Shown: positions 35,457 to 42,972 of the stretch, piece by piece
Layout of the letters: each line of letters starts with the position of its first letter
Position numbering within the stretch: the first letter of the stretch is position 1
Assembly: GCA_018335935.1 (NCBI GenBank)
Contig: JAGXRG010000048.1
Coordinates: 1-64,000 of the forward strand
Reading direction: 5' to 3'
Length of the DNA: 64,000 bases
DNA from: Chitinophagaceae bacterium
GTDB lineage: Bacteria > Bacteroidota > Bacteroidia > Chitinophagales > Chitinophagaceae
Program-made: the position numbers and the translations under genes
Notes under the pieces: generated by a model
Told to the model about the DNA's origin: nothing
Seen by the model: only the letters and a program-made list of their open reading frames with translations
Databases searched by the model: none

Positions 35457-38402
35457 TTATTTTGATTGTACTTTCAACCAACTCTCATATAAATCGAGAG
35501 GAATGAGAATAGAAATTTTAGTTCCCGGATTTTTATCATCATTATATGCAATAGAAGTATTAAAAACAATTGGGTGTTTAATAAGTTGATTGAGTGCTTG
35601 TATTCTTTTTAATATTAATCCCATGCCTCTGCTCTTATGCAAGTTAAACTTATTAAAATTTTTACTATTATCAATACCAATTCCATTATCAACAATAACA
35701 ATCCTCAAATTATCAATTTCCAGATTAATATGAATAGAAATTTGTCCTTTTACAGCAGAATTCATAATACCATGTAATAAAGAATTTTCTATTAAAGGTT
35801 GTAACATCATAGAAGGTATCATCCATTCATCCAAGTCAATTTTATCATCAATTTCTATGGTGTAAGAAAACTTGTTTTCAAAACGCATTTGTTCAAGTCT
35901 AAAGTAAATTTTAAGATTCTCTATTTCTTGTTCTAAAGCTATAAACGATTCTTGTGCTCCTTCGAAATTTTTACGAATAAGTGATGCAAAATCTGTTAAA
36001 TATCTATTGGCATTTTGTCGATCTTGTTTATTAATAAAATTTTGAATACTATTTAAAGCATTAAAAATAAAATGGGGATTCATTAAACTTGTAAACGCTT
36101 GTTGTTCCAATGCAGCTGTTTGAACAGTGGCTAATTCTTTAGCCATTTTGTTATTTCTTCTATTTATTTGAATTCGATTAACAAATAAGTAAAGAAAAAA
36201 CTGACTCATCAATAAAACAATAATCCAAAACCAATACTTTTTCCAAATGGGTGTTGCAACAATAAAACGTAATTTTAAAATTTCATTACTAATATTTCCA
36301 TTAACATCTAGAGCTCTTACAAGAACTTTATAATCTCCACTTGTTAATTGCAAACTCAATGTCATATTATTTAAATCTAACCATTGAGATTGATTGTCGA
36401 ATTTATATTGCAGCTTTTTAAAGTGCCCACTTAATTCAACAGCGGCAAAATTCATTTGAATATTTTGCTCATTAACATCTAAATCATATTTATCACTAAT
36501 ATTTTTTGTTTGTTGATTAATTTTAATATCAATTAAATAAACAGGAATATTAAATTGTGGAATTAATATAGATTTAGGCACAATTCCAATACCATTACTT
36601 GTAGCTATATACATAGTATCATTGCTATATATCATTTCATTGATTTCATTACTTGGCAGCCCGTCAGTAATTGTGAGATTTTGAATTTTATATTGAAATT
36701 GCTTGTTGTATATTTGATATTTAATTTTACTAATACCAGCTGAAGTGCCTATCCATACTTGATTTAATTCACTAGTTGCCATACACTTTGCTGAATAACT
36801 AGCTAATCCATTTTCTGTGGTTATATGCCGAATTACTGAATCTTTTTTTAATACAAGTACCCCATTATTTGCAGTAGCTACCCAAATTAAACTATCTTGG
36901 GTTATTGTTATAGCTACGATTCTTTGAGATAGTTTAGGATGAATATATTGCAATGAATTTGATTGTTGGGTATTAACATCATATGTATATAAACCATCTG
37001 TTGACCCATAATAAACTTTTCCATCATTTGACTTAGATAGACAAATGACCCTTTTGAAACGAGTTGAAATATTACATTTGTAATTAGTAAGATTTATATG
37101 TTGTATACCTACAACATTGCCTATTAATAATAATGTATCATTGTAAATAAGACCAGTTTTTCCTTTAACTAATAAACCTTGAGGATTATTTAACTTTGTA
37201 ATATAATTTACATAAATACCATCTTCAGAAATACTGAAAATATCATTTTTAGCAACAATTATTTTTCTTTGTCTAGAAGGTTTTTTTTCTATTATTTGGT
37301 GTAATTGAAAATTATTTTTTGCATAAGCAACAACAGAACCATAATAAGTTCCAGCTAAAATAGTATCAGCTTTTTTTGCAATACTTAAAAAGTTATTATG
37401 TTGAAATGCAATTGGTAGTTGAATTTTATTTAAAGGGGTATTGGTGTAAACAATTAAACCCTTATCTACAGTTGCCACCCAAGTATTTTGCTTACTATCT
37501 ATAAATATATTATTTGCCAAATAGTTTCCACTTATTGTTCTTTCAAATTTTAAACTTTGTTTAGAATAAATTTTCACTTCACCTGAATGCGTAGTAAAAT
37601 ATATATACTTTTCAAGAGCACCTACATAAGAAATAGATTCTTTAAGGTCGATAGAATCTATCTGATATTGAAGGGGGTTGCTTTTAAAGTTAGAATAAAT
37701 AAAACACTTACCAGATTCGAGATTTGTTAAATAGAGTTTATCATCGTTATTTAAAAAGTGAATATATTTTTCAAACTTTTCTTTTAAATTAATGTGATCA
37801 GTTTTTTTTAATAATATGTTTTTATAAATCAATTCTGATCTCCATTTGTTTTTATCTATTATTCTTTTATAAAACCATTGTTCATTCTTCTTGATTTTAC
37901 CAAAAACCAACATCTTATTTTTTATACTACTAGATATACTATCTAGTTTTTTATTATAGAAAATAAAACTACCATTTTCATTATGATAAACTACACCACT
38001 ATCAGGCAATGCAAACAAAGACATATTTGTAGTGCCAGATAATTTGTTTAATTTAAAATTATCTATTGCAACAATAAACTTGTTTTTTGCTTCATCGAAA
38101 TATGCAGGACTCTGTTTAAAAGAATTTATCCATATAGTTCCATTTTGTTCTTTAACAATCTCTAATACTTCATTATCAGACAATCCATTTTCTGTGGTAA
38201 ATATTTGAAAATGTTTACCATCGAACCGAGCAACACCAGCATCTGTTGCAATCCACAAAAACCCTTTATTGTCTTCAATACAACTATATATATGATTACT
38301 AGGTAACCCTTCATTAATTGTAAATGCTACAATTTTTTCATTTTGAGAATAAACAAATGAATTTAAAAAAAATAAGCTGAAAGCTAGAAATGAAATTCGC
38401 AC
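35457..38402 (-). CDS. Propeller-type sensor histidine kinase (LytS/HisKA-family core)
   Basis: A 981-residue membrane sensor. After a signal peptide (FSLFFLNSFVYSQ) come two-component-regulator propeller repeats (GLPSNHIYSCIEDNKGFLWIATDAGVARFDG, GLSDNEVLEIVKEQNGTIWI, GLASYSAKCMA, GLPSNEINEMI) up to about 620, then a Y_Y_Y-type domain (about 640-730) and one transmembrane helix (WFWIIVLLMSQFFLYLFV). The cytoplasmic part has the LytS-type phosphoacceptor His in MNPHFIFNALNSIQNFI and ATP-binding boxes VDNGIGID and SRGMGLILKRI. It lies 11 bases after the response regulator. Sensing a periplasmic ligand for the adjacent surface operon is an inference from position. Confidence 0.88.
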   Translation of the reverse strand: MRISFLAFSLFFLNSFVYSQNEKIVAFTINEGLPSNHIYSCIEDNKGFLWIATDAGVARFDGKHFQIFTTENGLSDNEVLEIVKEQNGTIWINSFKQSPAYFDEAKNKFIVAIDNFKLNKLSGTTNMSLFALPDSGVVYHNENGSFIFYNKKLDSISSSIKNKMLVFGKIKKNEQWFYKRIIDKNKWRSELIYKNILLKKTDHINLKEKFEKYIHFLNNDDKLYLTNLESGKCFIYSNFKSNPLQYQIDSIDLKESISYVGALEKYIYFTTHSGEVKIYSKQSLKFERTISGNYLANNIFIDSKQNTWVATVDKGLIVYTNTPLNKIQLPIAFQHNNFLSIAKKADTILAGTYYGSVVAYAKNNFQLHQIIEKKPSRQRKIIVAKNDIFSISEDGIYVNYITKLNNPQGLLVKGKTGLIYNDTLLLIGNVVGIQHINLTNYKCNISTRFKRVICLSKSNDGKVYYGSTDGLYTYDVNTQQSNSLQYIHPKLSQRIVAITITQDSLIWVATANNGVLVLKKDSVIRHITTENGLASYSAKCMATSELNQVWIGTSAGISKIKYQIYNKQFQYKIQNLTITDGLPSNEINEMIYSNDTMYIATSNGIGIVPKSILIPQFNIPVYLIDIKINQQTKNISDKYDLDVNEQNIQMNFAAVELSGHFKKLQYKFDNQSQWLDLNNMTLSLQLTSGDYKVLVRALDVNGNISNEILKLRFIVATPIWKKYWFWIIVLLMSQFFLYLFVNRIQINRRNNKMAKELATVQTAALEQQAFTSLMNPHFIFNALNSIQNFINKQDRQNANRYLTDFASLIRKNFEGAQESFIALEQEIENLKIYFRLEQMRFENKFSYTIEIDDKIDLDEWMIPSMMLQPLIENSLLHGIMNSAVKGQISIHINLEIDNLRIVIVDNGIGIDNSKNFNKFNLHKSRGMGLILKRIQALNQLIKHPIVFNTSIAYNDDKNPGTKISILIPLDLYESWLKVQSK

Positions 38403-38413
38403 TAGAACTATAT

Positions 38414-39190
38414 TTATTTATTAAACATTAAGCTTGCAATTTTCATTTTACTTAAAAATGAATCTAGCTGACGCCTACTAATACTCCAATGATTTCCATC
38501 AATCATTTTAACTATACCCCCATCTATAGTACTATACTCTTTAACAAATTTTAAATTTATAATGTATGATTTATGAATTCTTGCAAATTGTGATGCATCT
38601 AACAAATCCTCAAAATCTTTTAAGGTTTTGCTGATTACTTTTTTTTGCATATTGAAAAGATGTATAATGGTATAATTACTATCTGCTTGTAACGAAACCA
38701 TATCATCAACATCTATAAAACTGATTCCTCCCAATTGAGGCAATGCAATTTTTTTAGGTTGTTGATTATGTTCAAAAGAATGTAATAATTGGGCTAATTG
38801 TTCTTTTTGTACAGTTGAATTTAGATTATTATTAATGCGAGTATTAAGTTTTGAAACGGATAATTTTAATTCATCAATATTAATAGGTTTTAGTATATAA
38901 TCAAATGCATTTGCTTTTATAGCTTGAATGGCAAACTCATTATATGCAGTTACAAAAATTACTTGGAAATATTGTTGAGCTATACTTTTTAAAAAATCAA
39001 ATCCGTTTTCTTTTGGCATATTAATATCCAAAAAAATTACATCTACTTTGTTATACTGTAACCATTCTCTAGCGTCAATTGCAGAAGTTAATTTTTCAAC
39101 CACGCGAATACCATTACAATCGTTTTCTAACAAAAATGCTAAATTTTCTAGATTCTTTAACTCATCATCAATCAATAAAGCAGAAATCAT
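38414..39190 (-). CDS. LytTR-family response regulator
   Basis: A 258-residue regulator. The receiver domain (ALLIDDELKNLENLA) has the acidic pair Asp8/Asp9, phosphoacceptor Asp55 in VIFLDINMP, Thr in FVTAYNEFA and Lys in ILKPINIDELK. The C-terminal LytTR DNA-binding domain (ISFIDVDDMVSLQADSNYTIIHL, FARIHKSYIINLKFV) is complete. It is the first gene of a two-gene unit with the sensor kinase, 11 bases apart. LytTR regulators usually bind paired direct repeats; the likeliest local target is the promoter region 35327-35456, but no clear repeat pair was identified there. Confidence 0.92.
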   Translation of the reverse strand: MISALLIDDELKNLENLAFLLENDCNGIRVVEKLTSAIDAREWLQYNKVDVIFLDINMPKENGFDFLKSIAQQYFQVIFVTAYNEFAIQAIKANAFDYILKPINIDELKLSVSKLNTRINNNLNSTVQKEQLAQLLHSFEHNQQPKKIALPQLGGISFIDVDDMVSLQADSNYTIIHLFNMQKKVISKTLKDFEDLLDASQFARIHKSYIINLKFVKEYSTIDGGIVKMIDGNHWSISRRQLDSFLSKMKIASLMFNK

Positions 39191-39344
39191 TATAAAATAT
39201 ATAATCTATAAAGTTACAGTTTTCTACTGTTGAAAAAATTATGGTTGAGTAAAGATGTAAAACAAAAGAGTAACCGGTTTAGAATAATCTTTATAATTAA
39301 AGAAATAAAGTCTAACTATTAAAAACTTGGACTAACTCAAAAAT

Positions 39345-39386
39345 AAAAAAGTCTAAAACTTTGTAAATCAAACGTTTTAGACTTTT
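39345..39386 (-). terminator. Terminator behind the tRNA fragment
   Basis: AAAAGTCTAAAAC and GTTTTAGACTTTT enclose a 14-base loop. On the minus strand the stem is followed by TTATTTTTG. It lies four bases after the tRNA-like 3' end, the expected position for the terminator of an original minus-strand tRNA gene. Confidence 0.85.
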
Positions 39387-39390
39387 AAAA

Positions 39391-39416
39391 GCGGAGAGAG
39401 AGGGTCTTGAACCTTC
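39391..39416 (-). pseudogene. 3' fragment of a tRNA-Ser-like gene, candidate attachment-site remnant
   Basis: On the minus strand, GAAGGTTCAAGACCCTC followed by TCTCTCCGC has the shape of a T-arm (TTCAAGA loop), the 3' acceptor strand TCTCTCC and the discriminator G. This is close to a serine tRNA end. No matching 5' acceptor (GGAGAGA), D-arm or anticodon arm precedes it, so it is a remnant. One stem pair is mismatched, so the fragment may be decayed or partly supplied by the inserted element. Such fragments mark integration into a tRNA 3' end. Confidence 0.65.
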
Positions 39417-39545
39417 CTCTCAAATCGTTTAGTAATAAGGGTTTCAAACTTTCAATCCTTGCAGGTCTCGGAAAAGTCTCGCTTCAAACATCTGTGGCAC
39501 TCTCACATTTCCTTTACTGCTCTAATGCTAAGATACGCATTTTAA

Positions 39546-39559
39546 GGGCTTTTAAGCCC
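39546..39559 (-). terminator. Short terminator after the 63-residue gene
   Basis: GGGCTT and AAGCCC with a two-base loop, followed on the minus strand by TTAAAAT. It is seven bases beyond the stop codon. The stem is short, so strength is uncertain. Confidence 0.5.
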
Positions 39560-39565
39560 CTCAAA

Positions 39566-39757
39566 TTATGCTCTTAGCTTTTCCTTTACGGACTGCACAG
39601 ATAAGCCTGTATACTGGCAAAACTCCTCAATAGATACTAACTGATGAGGCTCTTTTGAGTAATGAGATTTAATCTTTTTGATTACCTCTCTACCCCACCT
39701 TTCACTTTTGCCGGTTACAATCTGCACATCCTTTGGATAAATACAAACTCGTTCCAT
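39566..39757 (-). CDS. Small hypothetical protein with possible winged/HTH fold
   Basis: A 63-residue protein. The order ERVCIYPKDVQIVTGKSERWGREVI followed by LVSIEEFCQYTGLSVQSVKEKL suggests two short helix-turn-helix-like units. I have no named family, but similar small genes occur near integrase ends of Bacteroidota elements. It lies next to the tRNA-fragment junction, the expected site for an integrase or excisionase gene. A recombination-directionality or regulatory role is therefore conceivable, but unsupported by any catalytic residue. No integrase gene accompanies it in this window. Confidence 0.6.
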   Translation of the reverse strand: MERVCIYPKDVQIVTGKSERWGREVIKKIKSHYSKEPHQLVSIEEFCQYTGLSVQSVKEKLRA

Positions 39758-39982
39758 TTCAATTAACTGTTTAATACTCTATCCATACTTTATCTATGCT
39801 TTAAGTACGGAGTAAAGACACTACAAATTTACTTCTTTTATATTATGGAAATAACAACACTTGATGGAATAATATGCACATAACGGCAGGAACGGAAGCG
39901 GCTATTTCATAACGGTATAAACACAAAGTATTTTTGGGTATCAAATGCTATAACAATTTTATTAACCCATAATTTTTAAGAA

Positions 39983-40738
39983 ATGGCAAAGCAAAAAGGA
40001 ATTATTAAACTGGATGGTACAATCGGCGATATTACCTTCTACAAATCTCAGGACGGTTATTTAGCCAGGGAGAAAGGCGGCATACCTGCCGACCGTATCG
40101 CCAATGATCCGGCGTTTCAAAGGACCCGTGAAAACGGTGCTGAATTTGGAAGGGCTGGTAAAGCCGGTAAACTTTTACGTAATGCAATCCGTGCAATGTT
40201 GCAAAACGCTTCTGACAGCAGGATGGTTAGCCGACTCACGCAAAAAATGGTTGAAGTTGTCCAGGCAGATGCAACAAATCCCCGTGGTCAGAGAAATGTT
40301 ATTGACGGCGAAGCTGAATTGCTTCAGGGTTTTGAGTTCAATATTGCTGGAAAGCTGGGAACTACTTTGTATGCTCCTTACACTTCCACTATTGACCGGG
40401 TAGCCGGAACATTGGAAGCAAGTATTCCATCATTTGTTCCGCTGAACATGATTTCAGCTCCGGGAGGAACCACTCATTTCAAAATTGTTTCTGCCGGTGC
40501 AGAGATTGATTTTGAAAATGAAACTTTTGTAATGCAATCCAGCGAAACTGCGATTCTGGCCTGGGATACTACTGCAACTGCTGTTTTAACTCTGACTAAC
40601 ACAGTTACCGCAAACAGCACTAAGCCCTTATTTCTGGCACTTGGTATCGAGTTCTACCAGCAAGTCAATGGTCAGATGTACCCGCTTAAAAACGGCGCTT
40701 ATAATGCTTTATCATTGGTTAAAGTAAGTGGTTCATAA
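39983..40738 (+). CDS. Hypothetical protein, unknown family
   Basis: A 251-residue protein without a signal peptide or membrane segment. The start is clear: AKQKGIIKLDGTIGDITFYK, then the basic, helical ENGAEFGRAGKAGKLLRNAIRAML. The C-terminal half is strand-rich and Thr/Ala-rich (TAILAWDTTATAVLTLTNTV) and closes with a domain resembling a virion- or phage-type beta sandwich. This impression is structural only. Codons are visibly richer in G+C than in the left 39 kb. It is monocistronic with a strong terminator. Confidence 0.75.
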   Translation: MAKQKGIIKLDGTIGDITFYKSQDGYLAREKGGIPADRIANDPAFQRTRENGAEFGRAGKAGKLLRNAIRAMLQNASDSRMVSRLTQKMVEVVQADATNPRGQRNVIDGEAELLQGFEFNIAGKLGTTLYAPYTSTIDRVAGTLEASIPSFVPLNMISAPGGTTHFKIVSAGAEIDFENETFVMQSSETAILAWDTTATAVLTLTNTVTANSTKPLFLALGIEFYQQVNGQMYPLKNGAYNALSLVKVSGS

Positions 40739-40770
40739 GACTTTCAAATAGTTCATTCTTTCAGTCCGAA

Positions 40771-40794
40771 AGCCCTGCCATTCCTGGCGGGGCT
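40771..40794 (+). terminator. Terminator of the 251-residue gene
   Basis: AGCCCTGCC pairs with GGCGGGGCT (one G-U pair) around a six-base loop, then TATTTATG. It starts 33 bases after the stop codon. Confidence 0.85.
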
Positions 40795-40800
40795 TATTTA

Positions 40801-41294
40801 TGTCAGCAAAGCCCTAAAAGGGCAATGCTGAAAGCCAACGGCGGCCGGATGGTGAACAATGAAGATACCAACCGGAAGCACCCAAAGGAAAAACCCGGGA
40901 GCCAGAATAGCGATAACAAATGAAACGCCTGCCCAAGTGCCTGCTGAAAGCAAAGGAAGGAACAACAGGAACAGGCTGAAAAAGGGACCGGCTGAATGGA
41001 CAAACTGCCAAACGGCGACTGGTGATGATACGAAGCTGCTTTTGCATAACTGTGATTTTTATAAGCATCTCACCAGCGAAGGCAAACAAAAAATCAAAAG
41101 GAAACGGAATAAAAGATGGCTCTGTGTGCCGGGTCTGTGTTTATGCCGTAGTCTTTTAGTTTTTTGCGTCAGATCAGTGCGTCGGGTTGCCGTAGCTATT
41201 TTTGCTGTATAAAAAACACATAGGCAAAAGTCAGATAGCTTCATCAGGTCGTGGAAGATTGAAAAAAAAGCGGCCGTAATTGACCGATTAATAT
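40801..41294. other. Non-coding, repeat-containing stretch
   Basis: No convincing gene is found. Open frames up to 117 codons exist on the plus strand (from 40859) and on the minus strand, but their translations are compositionally odd (KPRN-rich, then CRSLLVFCVR) and unlike proteins. The stretch contains the first copy of a structured 78-base element (41088-41165). It looks like decayed mobile DNA. Confidence 0.55.
41088..41165. ncRNA. Structured element, copy 1 (candidate small RNA or folded-DNA site)
   Basis: The outer arms AAAAAATCAAAAG (41088-41100) and CTTTTAGTTTTTT (41153-41165) pair at 12 of 13 positions. The 50 bases between (41103-41152) match copy 2 at 44 of 50 positions, counted by eye. 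The loop ends TGTTTATGCCGTAGT in both copies. Arms differ between the copies but remain complementary. The strand of function is unknown. Confidence 0.5.
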
Positions 41295-41645
41295 TTAGTA
41301 CTCACTTGGTAGCATCAGGCAACCATCAACCAGCCATACCGTTGCAAGATCATAAGGAAAATCACTGAACGGAATTTCCTGACTTGTCACTTTGTTGTGG
41401 TTTCCATCGGTGGCAAGAATAGAAAACTCATTCTGCTTAACCCGTTTTAAATCCCACACCTGGAAGCGTTCAAGGTTTATTTCTTTATGACATTGATGGC
41501 TTATGATTAAATCAATCAGCCAGTATGCACTGCATCCCTCAGCCAATTCTTTCACACCATCAGTGTAAAGAATCAGTGAAGGTTTGTAGCAATAAAAATT
41601 TTCTGAATCATTGTGAGAACCGAAGAAGTGATTTGCATTTTTCAT
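41295..41645 (-). CDS. DUF6876-like protein
   Basis: A 116-residue soluble protein. YTDGVKELAEGCSAYWLIDLIISHQ is the signature stretch I associate with the DUF6876 family, usually found on plasmids and integrative elements; VWLVDGCLMLPSEY closes it. The function is unknown. It is on its own, between two copies of a structured repeat, as if it were the cargo of a cassette. The start ATG follows a reasonable A-rich leader. Confidence 0.7.
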   Translation of the reverse strand: MKNANHFFGSHNDSENFYCYKPSLILYTDGVKELAEGCSAYWLIDLIISHQCHKEINLERFQVWDLKRVKQNEFSILATDGNHNKVTSQEIPFSDFPYDLATVWLVDGCLMLPSEY

Positions 41646-41711
41646 TGTAATAAAATTTATTTTAAAAGAAAAAAGGAAAAAAAGAAAGCAATCACATCAG
41701 GCGGCGTGGCT

Positions 41712-41789
41712 AAAAAAACAAGGAGGAACGGAATAAATGATGGCTTTGTGCGATGGGGCTGTGTTTATGCCGTAGTTCCTTGTTTTTTT
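41712..41789. ncRNA. Structured element, copy 2 (candidate small RNA or folded-DNA site)
   Basis: AAAAAAACAAGG (41712-41723) and CCTTGTTTTTTT (41778-41789) form a perfect 12-bp stem. The internal 50 bases (41727-41776) are nearly the same as in copy 1. Relative to copy 1 the stem has CAAGG/CCTTG instead of CAAAAG/CTTTT, so both sides changed together. On the plus strand the right arm ends in eight T, so this copy could terminate its own transcript. Confidence 0.55.
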
Positions 41790-42057
41790 TAAAGCGTAGG
41801 ACTGTGCCAGCCGACTAACTTGCTGTACTTTTTTTTGAGTTAGTTTTAAGATTTCTTTTCTTTCAAACAGATGCTAATTGTGGAAACGTTTTCCTGTGCG
41901 TAGGCAAAAGGTAATAGCGCCTGCGGCAAAAAAGAAGCATAGCCGTGTGGCACACTTGTCCACACTGTAGCGTGGGTGGCGAGCCGCCATAAGGCACGGG
42001 AGGAAGGAACGACCGGACGTGCCTGCGAGCACCCATGAGGGGGCAGCAGTAAAGTGA

Positions 42058-42428
42058 CAGCCCCTTTTCGAGCCAATGTAAAGAAGCCCGGCTAAGGGGC
42101 TGGCAACGATGCTGCCTACTTAGGAATCCCGTGCCGTAGATTAAGCGAAGCATACGGCACGGGATGAACTAAGCAAGAGAACCTTAGCGATGCTTTGCAA
42201 AATGGAGGTACGACATGAGCAATTAGCAGTCGCAAGGTGAACGCAGCCGAAATGGGTACGCAAGGCGAGCAAATTATGGGCAGCGGGTGGACTGAACGCT
42301 ACTGAAGTGAATGAATGACGAAGTGAAGCGGAATGGAACCCGGTAAGTATTGTAGGGCTGGCTTGCGAAAAGGCTGGAGCATTCCCATTGTGTTTTGCCT
42401 ATTGCCTGGCTATGGGATGCCCAGCCTT
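42058..42428. other. Cluster of three long hairpins, candidate structured RNA or transfer origin
   Basis: CAGCCCCTT (42058-42066) pairs with AAGGGGCTG (42094-42102), with an inner AGCC/GGCT. ATCCCGTGCCGTA (42126-42138) pairs perfectly with TACGGCACGGGAT (42153-42165). AAGGCTGG-A-GCAT-T-CCCAT (42370-42388) pairs with the 17 bases at 42412-42428 apart from two single bulges. Such clusters occur in structured RNAs and at origins of conjugative transfer. No relaxase or tra gene is nearby to decide. Confidence 0.45.
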
Positions 42429-42754
42429 GCAGCAAATATAAAGCTGCGAACGAGGTGTAATGAGGCGTAACGCAGGAAGAAATGAACGAAGTGGCGTGAA
42501 GGACACAGTAGCTGCCGTGAGGAATGAGGAGGAACTGCAAGCAGCATGACAAACTGCGTAGCGAAGCGGAGCACCCGAAGGGCATCCCGCTTTTACAAAT
42601 ACCTTTAAGATTATAAACTGATAATTTGTAATAGCGGGATGGTTTGGCGCATCTACTTGCTGACGACGAATGACGAACACCTAATTACCTTGCAGGGTGG
42701 GCTTCGTGGATTAAAAATTGAAACGGGTAAAAATTTATAAAAAGTTTAAAGAAG

Positions 42755-42955
42755 TCATAAGTGCAATCTTTGTATTCTCACCGCATTCAGAATAGCCAAC
42801 AAAGCCACACCTACATCAGCAATTACCGCTTCCCATAAAGTAGCTATACCGCCAGCACCTAAAATCAGAACAAATACTTTAACAGCCATAGAAAGAATAA
42901 TATTATGCCAAACAATCTTTCTTTTGATTTTACCAATTTTGATGACTGAAACCAT
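42755..42955 (-). pseudogene. C-terminal fragment of a heavy-metal P-type ATPase
   Basis: The 66 residues match the last part of the complete ATPase at 44.6-46.6 kb: KIVWHNIILSMAVKVFVLILG against KIVWQNIGLAFGVKVIVLILG, then ATLWEAVIADVGVALLAILN against ATMWEAVFADVGVAMLAILN, and both end NAVRIQR. Nothing upstream in this frame encodes the phosphorylation or ATP-binding domains. It contains the last two transmembrane helices only and cannot work as a pump. DNA identity to the full copy is moderate, so it is not a fresh duplication. Confidence 0.85.
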
Positions 42956-42972
42956 GCTATAAATATTTAGCT

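Larger units (their letters stand above)
39191..39565. other. Junction region between core chromosome and genomic island
   Basis: No gene is seen in these 375 bases. From left to right they hold the promoter region of the response regulator, a minus-strand terminator (39345-39386), a tRNA-Ser-like 3' end (39391-39416) and about 130 bases with no coding potential, ending at the terminator of the small island gene. Base composition changes visibly here: the left side is strongly A+T-rich, and beyond 39.9 kb codons are richer in G and C. Confidence 0.6.
41646..42754. other. Long gene-free, hairpin-rich region
   Basis: These 1.1 kb contain no believable gene. Minus-strand open frames of 61-103 codons overlap in several frames at once, which is typical of G+C-rich non-coding sequence. 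The left part holds the second structured element (41712-41789); the core, 41880-42600, is a series of hairpins described separately. The composition is clearly richer in G+C than any neighbour. Confidence 0.6.

Noticed and set aside
39420-39540. Intact tRNA gene upstream of the tRNA-like 3' end
   Set aside because: No acceptor 5' strand, D-arm or anticodon arm can be formed; only the 3' portion is tRNA-like.
40859-41212. 117-codon plus-strand open frame
   Set aside because: The translation is of odd composition, crosses a structured repeat and shows no domain; several other frames are open across the same stretch.
41088-41789. Terminal repeats of an insertion sequence
   Set aside because: The segment between has no transposase, and the copies are in direct orientation.
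41846-42680. Five overlapping minus-strand frames of 76-103 codons
   Set aside because: They overlap in different frames, are rich in Cys/Ser/His without protein-like pattern, and follow from the low stop-codon content of G+C-rich hairpin DNA.
41860-42720. RNase P RNA, tmRNA or group II intron
   Set aside because: None of the conserved signature segments (RNase P core, tmRNA ends, intron domain V) could be recognised.
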